Source of the DNA: Diploptera punctata
Taxonomy: Eukaryota; Arthropoda; Insecta; Blattodea; Blaberidae
Assembly (NCBI GenBank): GCA_030220185.1
Contig: JASPKZ010007541.1
Span: forward strand, 627,501-691,500
DNA: 64,000 nucleotides
Direction: 5' to 3'
Within the stretch, counting starts at the first letter, position 1; each line of letters begins with the position of its first letter. Below the pieces are notes generated by a model. That model made no database searches and was not told the origin of the DNA. It worked only from the letters and a program-made list of their open reading frames with translations. Below, one piece after another: positions 23,656 through 34,534 of the stretch. A program made the translations under genes and the position numbers.

Positions 23656-23970
23656 GATAGCGTGATGCCTTGTCACGCAGCGGGCCCGGGTTCTATCCAT
23701 GGTCGGGGCAGTTTTTCTGGGTGTGTTTTTTATCGGGGTTTTTCCTCGCCTGTAAGACAAATGTCAGGAAAACATTAAGGCCCAAACGGTCCCCGAAATC
23801 ATATGGCCATCATCGTCATCCTTATCACTATCACCATCATCATCCTACACCGGTGTGGAAAGCAACGGGAAGCTACCACGCCTTCAATTCCCTAGTAGAG
23901 CTGCAAGCATAGCATGAAAATGCTATGATTGCAGTGAAAGACCTGTCCTCGGGCAGAATTACTATGGATG
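23655..23970 (+). mobile_element. SINE, family S3
   Basis: A tRNA-like head (TAGCGTGATGCC, then B box GGTTCTATCCA) is followed by the S3 body with TTTTTCCTCGCCTG, AAGGCCCAAACGGTCCCCG, a CATCAT tract, ACCGGTGTGGAAAGCAACG and the ACTATGGATGGAT end. The sequence ATCGAGATA at both ends suggests a short target duplication. An internal frame at 23670-23912 is only SINE sequence. Confidence 0.75.
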
Positions 23971-23992
23971 GATCGAGATATATATAGATATA

Positions 23993-24143
23993 TTCAGGGA
24001 ATCAAACTGAGCCGGCGTCAATGGATTTTTAAGGGCGTTAAAATTCCTTCCATTCATATGGAATATATAAAACCGCGATTCTCGGAAAGTAGATTTAGGG
24101 CATCTATAAGAGCCTCAAGTCAGAAAAAGAAGTCTCTGAGCAA

Positions 24144-24150
<7 letters not shown>
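23993..24150 (+). mobile_element. SINE, family S2, inverted partner
   Basis: AATCAAACTGAGCC (B-box-like), GTCAATGGATTTTTAAGGGC, AAAATTCCTTCC and AGCCTCAAGTC match the S2 body in plus orientation. A compound (AT)n(GT)n run follows at 24145-24183. From 24190 to 24625 nothing else is recognised. Confidence 0.6.
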
Positions 24151-24184
<34 letters not shown>

Positions 24185-24635
24185 ACTGTGTGACTGTGTG
24201 TGCGTGCGTTTAGAAGTGCTGAATAGTTGACATGGATATGCTTCTTATTAAAAATTCTGAATAAATGCAATTTGAATTCGGAATATTTTCAAATATTATA
24301 ATATTGAGTATACATTACGATAATAATAGCTTTAGTGTAGTTATTCGAAAAGGTTTCAGGGCAAAGTGATGGACGTCACTAGAAGGGAGCTCTGTATATT
24401 CAGATTCTTTTCTTTTTTTCTTCTTGGCATCTGATAAGATTGATTCAATATAGTGCAATATTTACATTTTCAGTTTACATTGTAAATCAGTGTCATGAGT
24501 TCAGTGAATACCAACTGGCGGAATTTTCAAGATTTAAATATATTAAATTGCCTTCAATTCTTACGTTGTGTTTGCGGAAGTAAATAGAAGCTTACACACT
24601 CATAAAGATAATTTTTGGATGTAGTATATCTGTTA

Positions 24636-25280
24636 AATGAGGGAAATTTTGAGGAAGTGGCTGAATTCAAATACCTAGAAACAATAATCACAAATAGGAA
24701 TGAGATGCACAAGGAAATTAAACATAGGCTCAATTCTGGAAATGCGTGCTATTATGCATTGCAGAGACTCTTGATGTCCCAACTTCTTTCAAAAACCGTT
24801 AAACTGAAAATATATAAAATTATTACTAGTTATATTATATGGGTGCGAAACATGGACTCTTGCTTTAAGGGAAGAAAGGAGATTACAAGTATTTGAGAAT
24901 AAAGTACTTAGGAAAATTTTTGGACCAAAGAGAGATGAACAGACAGATGAATGGAGAAGACTACATAACAATGAACTACGTGGTCTTTATAGGAAGCCAG
25001 ATATAATAAGAACAGTTAAGTCTCGTAGACTGCGATGGGGAGGACATGTTACACGTATGGGGAATGAAAGACTTGCATGGAAGCTTCTTGTAGGAAAGTC
25101 AGAGGGAAAACGCCCAGTTGGTAGACCAAGAATGAGGTGGGAGAATAATATTAAATAAGACTTGAGGGAAGTAGATTATACAGGGAATGATTGGAAAGCA
25201 TTAGCTCAGGATAGGGATGTATGGAGAGCTTATGCCATGAACCTATGGGTTCGATAGTGCCAGTGAGTAAGTAAGTAAGG
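24636..25280 (+). mobile_element. LINE-A, 5'-truncated
   Basis: The insertion is bounded by 10-bp duplications ATATCTGTTA at 24626-24635 and 25281-25290. It starts at the NEGNFEEVAEFKYL position and continues through RNEMHKEIKHRLNSGNACYY, the FGPKRDEQTDEWRRLH region, GHVTRMGNERLAW and GRPRMRWENN, ending in GTAAGTAAGTAAGG. A deletion of part of the PVILYGCETW segment and several stops make it inactive. Confidence 0.9.
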
Positions 25281-25363
25281 ATATCTGTTATTTTTTATCA
25301 ACTCAACCATACGTACAGACATATTCTTACAACTAAATACAAATGCAATTTAAGTTTATAAAT

Positions 25364-26012
25364 GAACTAGCTAATATCCCGGCGTGCGCTGATAGGCCTA
25401 AATAAATGAAAGTTAATGTGCTTTTATGTTTAGTTGAATAAGTAAAAGGAAAATTAATTATAAATGTATATTTTTAGATATCCCGTGCTGATTACCCGGA
25501 GTTGCCCGGGAATCTACTTGTCTCGATTTTCTTGGCATAAGTGAGCTAAAAGACAATATTCGTTATTGTGAGTTATCCGTAAAAGATACCCGGCATGTGC
25601 TGTTATGCTTGCACAGGAATCTCCGTACTGGTCTCGATCTTCTTGGCATCAGTGAAAGACAAAAATGGTTATTGTGAGTTATCCGTAAGAGATAAACATA
25701 TGCTGTCACGGAATTTTTTGTAGAGTTTTTTGAGATATTCAATTCTGTGTACATTAATTGTGTGTATTTGTTATGGTTAGGCAGCGTAAGCCATTTAAGC
25801 GTCCAAGCTGTTTTTTTTATATTTTCCACTACAAAGGGCGATTTCTAAAGGTGTAGGAGTTGAGTATCACAACTCTCTTATAGCCTATGTTCATCCTGGG
25901 AATCTCCAGAACATTTTCCAAAACCCCATCACAATCGGATCAACGGTATGGCCACGCATAAAGTACGAACAATAAAAAAAAACATTCATTTTTATATATT
26001 AGATTATATATA
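25364..26012. repeat. Dispersed repeat R2, uninterrupted copy
   Basis: It starts at AACTAGCTAATATCCCGG and ends near ACATTCATTTTTATATATTAG. An internal pair of related segments (TTCTTGGCATAAGTGAGC and TTCTTGGCATCAGTGAAAG, each followed by GGTTATTGTGAGTTATCCGT-like sequence) shows a partial internal duplication about 120 bp apart. Confidence 0.55.
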
Positions 26013-26229
26013 ACATTAATTCCTTAAATACCATTCTGCATGTTCCAATCTTTATGTTTTCTTAAATGTTTGTTTCATATTGCTTCTACTATTCTATTCT
26101 TTCATGTTATTTTGATATTTCACTTTTTCGTCTTTTTTCATATATCCATTATGACTTAGCAACCATACTAATTTTTAAATAAAATATCCATATGCATTTA
26201 AATACAATTACTAATTCTGTGACGAGAAA

Positions 26230-26890
26230 TTTCCTTCATTGTTGGTCCGTTTCTGGAAGCATCGTGTTTTTTTTTTAAGTTCGCATACTACGTCCTTGAT
26301 TCTTGCGAGCGGGCCTTCCATTTCTCGATGCTTCGTCTTCTACAAGATTTGCGAACCGCATTGTGGTGCGCGTCTTGCTTGGCCGATCTGGAACTTTGGA
26401 CATCTCACGCATGTAAGACAAGTCGAGTCCACGAGAGTTAAGTTAGTTTTGGTTTGGACTATCACCTCGACGTGGTGGGGGCGCCGAGTACTCAATGAAC
26501 GAGACGACCAAATCGGGGAAGTTTAGCTTTGCTAACTTGCCGATCGGTTAGAGGTGAGAGGAAACTAAGAATAGTCCGCAACGTGGGAGACGTCTGCCAG
26601 AAGGTTGACTTCGACCAAGAAGTCTGCAACGGTCTACGAGGCGACGTGATACCAGGCGATCATCACAACGGCTCAAGGGGCGGAAGCAGCAACCCTCTCT
26701 AAAGGAGTTAATACTTAAAGGAGCATGGATAGATGCTCTGAGACAGCAGCCCTGTCATTATCCTTACCCTGCACAGCGCTCCTGACGCGGACAGTGGACA
26801 CTTATTACTACTGATTCATCTCAAAGCAAAGGCCGGATTGGATTTCAGGATAAGGACCAATTCGACCTATAATGAGATCGGAACAGGCCA
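26230..26890. other. GC-rich block upstream of the satellite
   Basis: This stretch is clearly richer in G and C than its neighbours. A frame at 26239-26526 has no family signature. The final part, CGGAACAGGCCATTGGGCTT (26878 onward), resembles the LINE-C 3' end CGGAACGGGCAATTGCCTAA, so it may be the 3' end of a LINE-like element. Confidence 0.4.
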
Positions 26891-28866
26891 TTGGGCTTAA
26901 TCCTTGTTGTTGTTGAAGTGACACTGCTCTGAAGAGTTTTGTCTACATCAGCGACGCATATTGGGCTTAATCCTTGCTGTTGATGAAGTGACACTGCTCT
27001 GAAGAGTTTTGTCTACATCAGCGACGCATATTGGGCTTAATCCTTGTTGTTGTTGAAGTGACACTGCTCTGAAGAGTTTTGTCTACATCAGCGACGCATA
27101 TTGGGCTTAATCCTTGCTGTTGATGAAGTGACACTGCTCTGAAGAGTTTTGTCTACATCAGCGACGCATATTGGGCTTAATCCTTGTTGTTGATGAAGTG
27201 ACACTGCTCTGAAGAGTTTTGTCTACATCAGCGACGCATATTGGGCTTAATCCTTGCTGTTGATGAAGTGACACTGCTCTGAAGAGTTTGTTCTACATCA
27301 GCGACGCATATTGTGGCTTAATCCTTGTTGTTGATGAAGTGACACTGCTCTGAAGAGTTTTGTCTACATCAGCGACGCATATTGGGCTTAATCCTTGCTG
27401 TTGATGAAGTGACACTGCTCTGAAGAGTTTTGTCTACATCAGCGACGCATATTGGGCTTAATCCTTGCTGTTGTTGAAGTGACACTGCTCTGAAGAGTTT
27501 TGTCTACATCAGCGACGCATATTGGGCTTAATCCTTGTTGTTGTTGAAGTGACACTGCTCTGAAGAGTTTTGTCTACATCAGCGACGCATATTGGGCTTA
27601 ATCCTTGCTGTTGATGAAGTGACACTGCAACTGAAGAGTTTTGTCTACATCAGCGACAGCATATTGGGCTTAATCCTTGCTGTTGATGAAGTGACACTGC
27701 TCTGAAGAGTTTTGTCTACATCAGCGACGCATATTGGGCTTAATCCTTGCTGTTGTTGAGAGTGACACTGCTCTGAAGAGTTTTGTCTACATCAGCGACG
27801 CATATTGGGCTTAAATCCTTGTTTGTTGTTGAAAGTGACACTGCTCTGAAGAGTTTTGTCCTACATCAGCGACGCATATTGGGCTTAATCCCTTGTTGTT
27901 GATGAAGTGACACTGGCTCTGAAGAGTTTTGTCTACATCAGCGACGCCATATTGGGCTTAATCCTTGCTGTTGATGAAGAGTGACACTGCTCTGAAGAGT
28001 TTTGTCTACATCAGCGACGCATATTGGGCTTAATCCTTGTTGTTGATGAAGTGACACTGCTCTGAAGAGTTTTGTCTACATCAGCGACGCATATTGGGCT
28101 TAATCCTTGCTGTTGATGAAGTGACACTGCTCTGAAGAGTTTTGTCTACATCAGCGACGCATATTGGGCTTAATCCTTGCTGTTGATGAAGTGACACTGC
28201 TCTGAAGAGTTTTGTCTACATCAGCGACGCATATTGGGCTTAATCCTTGTTGTTGATGAAGTGACACTGCTCTGAAGAGTTTTGTCTACATCAGCGACGC
28301 CATATTGGGCTTAATCCTTGCTGTTGATGAAGTGACACTGCTCTGAAGAGTTTTGTCTACATCAGCGACGCATATTGGGCTTAATCCTTGCTGTTGATGA
28401 AGTGACACTGCTCTGAAGAGTTTTGTCTACATCAGCGACGCATATTGGGCTTAATCCTTGCTGTTGATGAAGTGACACTGCTCTGAAGAGTTTTGTCTAC
28501 ATCAGCGACGCATATTGGGCTTAATCCTTGTTGTTGATGAAGTGACACTGCTCTGAAGAGTTTTGTCTACATCAGCGACGCATATTGGGCTTAATCCTTG
28601 TTGTGTTGATGAAGTGACACTGCTCTGAAGAGTTTTTGTCTACATCAGCGACGCATATTGGGCTTAATCCTTGTTGTTGATGAAGTGACACTGCTCTGAA
28701 GAGTTTTGTCTACATCAGCGACGCATATTGGGCTTAATCCTTGTTGTTGATGAAGTGACACTGCTCTGAAGAGTTTTGTCTACATCAGCGACGCATATTG
28801 GGCTTAATCCTTGTTGTTGATGAAGTGACACTGCTCTGAAGAGTTTTGTCTACATCAGCGACGCAT
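26891..28866 (+). repeat. 70-bp satellite array, 28 units
   Basis: The unit starts TTGGGCTTAATCCTTG and ends CATCAGCGACGCATA. I count 28 tandem copies with a 70-bp period and very high identity. Most differences are at two sites: T or C in CTTG(T/C)TGTTG, and A or T in GTTG(A/T)TGAAG. A period of 70 is not a multiple of three, so it is not coding. Units near 27630-27970 carry many one- and two-base insertions absent elsewhere. There are no spacers, so it is not a CRISPR array. Confidence 0.97.
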
Positions 28867-29059
28867 GTAGATATTTTTAAGAAAAAGTGTGGATCACTAA
28901 CGTCTAATATAAGCTGAATATTTTAAGAGCTTGTAAAGAGAATTATTGTGGAAAACAAAACAAAAATTGAAATTTTATTTAAACGGTGTTGTTGTAACGG
29001 AGAGAAATTACTGTTATAATTCGACTCAAGTCTTTTAAATTTAAAAAAAATGCCGTTTT

Positions 29060-29475
29060 ACGTGTGTTAACTATTTTAGTATTTCCTGAACAGTTGTAGA
29101 TACAGATCTTTCCGTATTTTAAGCTCCAGTTATAAATTTAAAAAATGTCCTTTTAGGCAGCCTAAATAATCACTAAACTCTTTAAAATAGACACTTAAAA
29201 TAGGCGTTGAGAAAATTTATATTTACTTGTGTTAACTATTTGAGTATTTCCTGAACAGTGGTAAATAGAGATATTTCTGTATTTTAAGCTCCAGTTATAA
29301 ATTTTAAAATGTCCTTTTAGGCAGCCTAAATAATCACTAAACTTTTTAAAATAGACACTTAAAATAGGCGTTCAGAACATTTATATTTACTTGTGTTAAC
29401 TATTTGAGTATTTCTTGAACAGTGTTAAATATAGATATTTGTGTATTTTAAGCTCCACTTATTAATTTAATTTCC
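29060..29475. repeat. About 165-bp tandem repeat, 2.5 copies
   Basis: Copies start at GTGTTAACTATTT (29064, 29229, 29393) and contain ATTTCCTGAACAG, TATTTTAAGCTCCA and TAGGCAGCCTAAATAATCAC. Periods are 165 and 164 bp. The third copy stops after the AAGCTCCACTTAT segment. Confidence 0.85.
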
Positions 29476-29799
29476 TGACTCAAGGTTCGATAATACCAGT
29501 GAATGTGTTTCCACTAGATGCTTAATGGTTAAATGAGTGTGATAATGGGATTAAAAATCAGTACTTGCCTTAACGGCTTGGCAAGTCTTGAATAAAATCA
29601 AACTGATTAGATGTAGCAAACCACTGTCTGCCGATGGAGAAGGTGAAGGTATTTAGATTTAATAATCTGTTTAATGACTCTCTTTTAACAATGTAAGTTT
29701 TTAGCGTCGCAATAGAAATTTTCGACTTGAAAGAGTCTACAAAGAAATAATCAACAAATTAGTCATAAAACAAAAAGAAGAATCAATTTAACAAATGTA
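29476..29799. other. Spacer, nothing recognised
   Basis: AT-rich with no clear frame or repeat. Confidence 0.4.
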
Positions 29800-30326
29800 A
29801 CAAAACTAGAAAACGAATGTAACACAAATACAAACAAATGTATTACACTAACTTATACAGGAAATGAAACGACCAAATTAGCTAATTCAATCAAGAAACA
29901 AGATAAAACATTAAAATCGCCTTTAAAAGTAATAATAAACTCAATAACATGATTTCTAACGAAACAGAAATAACAAATAAGTACGAAAATAAAGACATCT
30001 ATAAACAAAAATGCAATTGTTGTAAAAAATTCTACGTAGGCAAACCAATAAGAAATTTTAACACACGATATTCGGAACATTAAAAAAATATTAATAATTA
30101 AGACAAATCAAGTTTTGCCAAACATATGTTAGAAACAGGTCATCGTTTTGAAAAAATCGATACCTCTATGTCAATACTACACAGAGAATATAATAACAAC
30201 AGGATCTTCATCCTTGAAGACATAGGAATTCTAAAAGAAACAAGGAATATGGACCTACTCAACGAGAACATAACCGCAGACATAAATCCGTTATACAACC
30301 TATATAACATCATCAATTCCAGTTAA
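29800..30326 (+). pseudogene. Penelope-like element, GIY-YIG endonuclease relic (copy 1)
   Basis: The C-terminal nuclease domain of a Penelope-like element can be read. The GIY motif is degraded to DIYKQKCNCC (about 30000), the YIG motif is FYVGKP (30034), and RNFNTRYSEH keeps the conserved arginine and the E-H pair. After two stops come SSFAKHMLETGHRFEKI, MSILH and LLNENITADINPLYN, ending with a stop at 30324-30326. Upstream, TYTGNETTKLANSIKK in another frame resembles the linker after the RT domain. The reverse transcriptase itself is absent. Confidence 0.7.
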
Positions 30327-30449
30327 AACGCAGAAGTTGAAACATTGTTTTCTAAAGGCTTCCATATTAGAATAACCTGAAGAAATGTAATGATTTAGTT
30401 GAGGAAGACTGACGTACCTGGTAAAAATTATATAATTAACATCTTGAAA

Positions 30450-30605
30450 GGAGTCTACTGGTTTTTCGCAAAAGCCTCTTTTTTAAGCTTGAAATTCTTT
30501 TACATTTCGTAAATCTACGACACGGGACCCACGGCTTCACCTCTCGTTTGAAGAAAGCCATATGCAGGATTTTTCCGCCCTTAAAAAATCTATCGACACT
30601 TTTTC
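30450..30605 (-). mobile_element. SINE, family S2, fragment
   Basis: The minus strand carries TCGATAGATTTTTTAAGGGC, GACACGG...TCGTAGATTTACG and CTTAAAAAAGAGGCTTTTG blocks of S2. The head is missing. Confidence 0.5.
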
Positions 30606-30758
30606 TGATAATATAGTTTTTGGTAATAAAGAATACAACATTTAAAATTGTTGCCCCTTTCTTACTAAACGCTACTTCGGAATTAGACTGACCTTGATAA
30701 GCAAGAAAATATCCTCCTTTACACGTTTCATAATCGTATTTGTACTATGTATGGAATT

Positions 30759-31231
30759 AAATAAATAAATAAAGCCTGATATGTCCCTTTAGGGCAAATG
30801 CCTCCCTGTACAGGGGTTAAGCTCTATTGTGAGTGTCACCCGGTGAGCTACTCCGTGGTGAGAAGTTGACTTGGATGTAGCACTTGGTTTGTATACACTG
30901 TCTGTTCTGTGATTAGTTAATGCACAGTTGGCTCTCCATCGTTCTCCAGCTTTTCCTGCATCTGGCGACTCTGGACCATTGCGCCCCTGCTCGTTCTTTG
31001 AAGATGTCAGCCCATCATCGTCTTGGTCTTCCGTGCTGTCTCTTGCCTGTGTACGGGTCCCACATGGTTGTTGTTATTGTCCACCTGTCGTCCTGTATTC
31101 TTGCGACGTGGCCTCCCCACTTCCATTTTTTCGTGATAGCTTGTTGTGCAGGATCAGTTGTTGAGGACATCGCTTGAAGTGTTATATTCGAGATTCTGTC
31201 CTTCAGACTTATGCCTAAGATTTTCCTCTCC
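30759..31231 (-). mobile_element. LINE-F, 5'-truncated
   Basis: It is bounded by 10-bp duplications GTATGGAATT at 30749-30758 and 31232-31241. The minus strand reads RKILGISLKDRI, then KKWKWGGHVARIQDDRWT, then WDPYTGKRQHGRPRRRWADI, the usual C-terminus of RTE-like elements. A 3' UTR and an ATTT-repeat tail follow. The coding block is intact over about 100 codons. Overlapping plus-strand frames at 30920-31177 are its antisense shadows. Confidence 0.88.
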
Positions 31232-31241
31232 GTATGGAATT

Positions 31242-32550
31242 GAGTAGTAAAAATATATTTTATTAAAATATTTTACATATTACTGTTAAATAGTATTTTT
31301 TCATTAAAAATAATTTCAGTTGTCCACAAATATCTGTTTTGTCTATCTTCTCCTACGATATATTTTTCCTTCTTGCTTATCTTGTTTCTTTTCGTCTAAT
31401 TCTCTCGTTTTTTCTTCTTCTGCTTTCAGCAGAATTCTTTTTCTTCCTATATCCTTTTGACTTTCACAAACCAATAGTGTTCTTCTTTTAAATTTTTCCA
31501 AAATATTTTTAAACATTTTCATAATTCTTCTTATTGTTTTTCGTTTAAATCGTTTTTTTTTCATTCTCGATTTCCTTGCTGATCTACGCCAAGTCCATTT
31601 TTTTGTTATTTGTCTAATAATAATGATCCAGCTTCATATAATAAAACACTTTGAAACAATTCATAATTTTAAGTAAACTTTTGTAAAAGTGATAAAAATA
31701 AAAATAAATAGATTTTGTTCACTTCTATAGTAAATTTGATATTCATTTAAAATTAGGTTCGACTCAACTCGAAAGGATTCGGAGATCTTACATTTAGAGA
31801 GCCGCATAAGTTTTGTGGGTGCGGATTTAAAGTTTTCCTCGTATAATGGTAACACCAGAACAAACAAAGAACTTACTATAGCTGAGTCCAATAGTGAGTA
31901 GAGATTTCTGAATTCAAACTCATTTTGTAAATGTTCTGCGATGTTCCAGTTTTATAAAATTTACAAACCCAATTTCCTAGCAAACTCATTTCTGCTGAGA
32001 GTATTTGAATCAGACACCAATTTCGTATGACGACCTCTGCATTGGACTCTAGGTAGTTTCATCTTTAACATTTTCTCAAATTCCTAACAACACTCTATAA
32101 GGATGGTAGCAGACACATTATCCTATCTTCAGTTTATGCTAGATGCTATGGCACGAGTTCGTTGACGTTAGCTGATGTTTTAAGTTTAAAATTTCCAATG
32201 TAATAGTTTCTTAAATCCAAGGAGTCAATTAATGTTTCTATCGCTTTTTAACATATTGCCTACATGTTTCATTCCATAAATTTTATTACGGTATATGTAT
32301 ATAGTAAAGGAAGTTCGGGTAATGTGGACCCTTCTGTTTGAGTGGACCCTGTTAATATATTCTTTAGTTGGTGCTGCTCTCGAACAGAAAATAAAAATAA
32401 TCCCCTCATCAACTTTGACGTGTTCAAGGCCTGTTTATTTTCTTCTTTGTGCGAAGAAGTGTTTATTTGTGATATAATGAAATCCACCATTTTGAAAGTT
32501 TTTGAAGCTAAGAATTAATTAATTCTTAATTTATGTTATTGCTACATCTC
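31242..32550. other. AT-rich spacer with a Lys/Glu-rich frame, nothing assigned
   Basis: The minus strand at 31564-31343 can be read as a 73-residue lysine/arginine/glutamate-rich frame. This is a by-product of a TTTTC/TTCTT-rich stretch and I give it no function. The remainder has no recognisable repeat. Confidence 0.4.
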
Positions 32551-32552
<2 letters not shown>

Positions 32553-32592
<40 letters not shown>

Positions 32593-32613
32593 GTATATAT
32601 ATATATATATATA
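32553..32613. repeat. (TAA)n followed by (TA)n
   Basis: An AAT trinucleotide run of about 40 bp, then an AT run of about 20 bp. Confidence 0.9.
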
Positions 32614-32710
32614 AGAAAAATGAATGTTTCTACTAGACTTGCTCGATGGCGTAATTGGTAGCGCACAGAGGTCCGGGTTCAAGTTCCGTCCGAACATTTA
32701 TTTTTCTTAT
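32611..32710 (+). other. Small foldback holding a tRNA-like sequence
   Basis: The arms ATAAGAAAAATGAATGTT (32611-32628) and AACATTTATTTTTCTTAT (32693-32710) are inverted with one mismatch. Between them lies a tRNA-like sequence with GGCGTAATTGGTAGCGC (D arm, A-box-like) and GGGTTCAAGTTCC (T arm, B-box-like). They are only about 20 bp apart, so the anticodon arm is missing. Confidence 0.55.
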
Positions 32711-33486
32711 CATGTCATATTAAGCTTGCATTGCTCAATGTCAAAAATTGTAATTATAATATATATATTTTTTTAAATATATAAATATATCAATGAGAAG
32801 AGCTCAATAGCGTCATTCCTTCGGAATTCGTAAGAAGAAATGAAAATAAATTATTAATTTATCAAAGAATACTGATGTGTATGAGTTAAATTGGAAATAA
32901 ATAATTAATGCAATTCATGTTTACTGGCAAATGGTTCATACATTCCTAATATTATTTATACAGATTTTGTAGCAAAAGATCGTATGAATTTCCAGATATC
33001 GTTACGAATACTTGAGAAGAGTATCGGAATTACTGTGAAGGGTTTGCAAGCCGCAGGCCTAAAGCAAATGCTTAGGAGGAATTTAGGAAAGGGAGAGTTC
33101 GCCACTCTGAAGTTAGAGAGAAGAGAGTTTCCTGGCTGTATTTTTCGAGTGGGGGGGGTGAATGGTGGTTACATAAAGTTGATTCGAGTTCATGATTACT
33201 TGCATAATCACAACATTCATTACACTGATGCTTTTTCAGAATCTAGTAGTTTCTAAAACTTGTTCTATAGAGCATGGGTACAGCAGAGTTAAATATGAAA
33301 GGATCTATCACTGGAGACGAAATCAGAGATTACACACCTTTCAATTTCTATCAATATTAGATGAATTATTTATATTTTTCACAAGAAACATATTATAAAT
33401 GTAAATTTTCAATGCTAAAAGTTTCAATGCGTCATTTAACGTTTCTATTTTATAACTGTAATTTTGTATAATTTTTTAGATCCATA
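32711..33486. other. Spacer with an unassigned 90-residue frame
   Basis: The plus-strand frame at 32984-33256 (90 residues, rich in charged residues, starting MNFQISLRILEKS) is less AT-biased than its surroundings. It has no motif that I recognise. It could be a relic exon or chance. Confidence 0.3.
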
Positions 33487-33746
33487 AGTTTAAAATAAGA
33501 TTTTATGAACATTTCTCAGACTTCTTTAAACTAGGGGGGAAATCAAGTTTTGCTGAACACACTTCAGAAGGAGGCCACCGATTTAACAATACCGATAAAA
33601 CAATGTCAATAATCCACAAAGAGAACAACATATACAAAATCAATACCCTCGAAGAAATTGAAATTATCAAGGAGGCAATGAATAGGAACATGCTGAACGA
33701 GAACACGTTCAACGATCAAAACCCTCTATATGAAATATACAAATAA
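33487..33746 (+). pseudogene. Penelope-like element, nuclease C-terminus (copy 2)
   Basis: The plus strand reads RFYEHFSDFF, then SSFAEHTSEGGHRFNN, MSIIHKENN, INTLEEIEIIKEA, and LNENTFNDQNPLYEIYK, with a stop at 33744-33746. The same layout (R...EH, FAxH, GHxF, MSIxH, LNEN, NPLY) occurs in copy 1 at 29990-30326. The GIY-YIG N-terminus and the RT are missing. The open frame on the opposite strand is a shadow. Confidence 0.65.
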
Positions 33747-34449
33747 TTTCAGTACCATGAGAAATCCTGAAAATTATGCTTAATCTTAGAAGGGCCTAAA
33801 TTTTAATAGTTTGACGTTTTACAAGAGAAATTACTATAGGCCTAGTTCAGGACGACTGTTTTATTTATTTATTTATTTTACCTGATGGAGTTAAGACCGT
33901 AAGATCTTCTCTTTCAATTCACCAGGGTTAAATTATACATACAATAAGAATTATGATTAATGATACATAATGGATATAGACTACATCGTATATAGTTGAC
34001 AAGGGTAAGAAAGAAAATAGTAATAATAATTAGATTAAGTAAATGGCTTGATAAAGAAAGTTTAAAAAATAAAGAAATAAAAAATTATACATGTAACACG
34101 GTTATATACTGAACGACAACACGTTCAACGATCAAAACCCTCTATATGAAATATACAAATAATTTCAGTACCATGAGAAATCCTGAAAATGATGCATAAT
34201 CTTTGAAGGGCCTAAATTTTAATAGTTTGACGTTTTACAAGAGAAATTACTATAGGCCTAGTTCAGGACGACTGTTTTATTTATTTATTTTACCTGATGG
34301 AGTTTAGACCGTAAGGTCTTCTCTTTCAATTCACCAGGGTTAAATTATACATACAATAAGAATTATGATTAATGATACATAATAGATATAGACTACATCG
34401 TATATAGTTGAGAAGGGTAAGAAAGAAAATAGTAATAATAATAATAGTA

Positions 34450-34534
<85 letters not shown>

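Noticed and set aside
26239..26526. 95-codon frame in the GC-rich block
   Set aside because: No recognisable motif, and the GC-rich composition makes chance frames longer.
26891..28866. CRISPR-like direct repeats
   Set aside because: Units follow each other without spacers, and the setting is a eukaryotic repeat region. It is a satellite.
30920..31177. Two plus-strand frames, possibly secreted (hydrophobic start)
   Set aside because: They lie exactly antisense to the LINE-F C-terminal block, which has its own target duplication.
31343..31564. Lys/Arg/Glu-rich coiled-coil-like protein
   Set aside because: It derives from a pyrimidine-rich TTTTC/TTCTT stretch and has no neighbouring gene signals.
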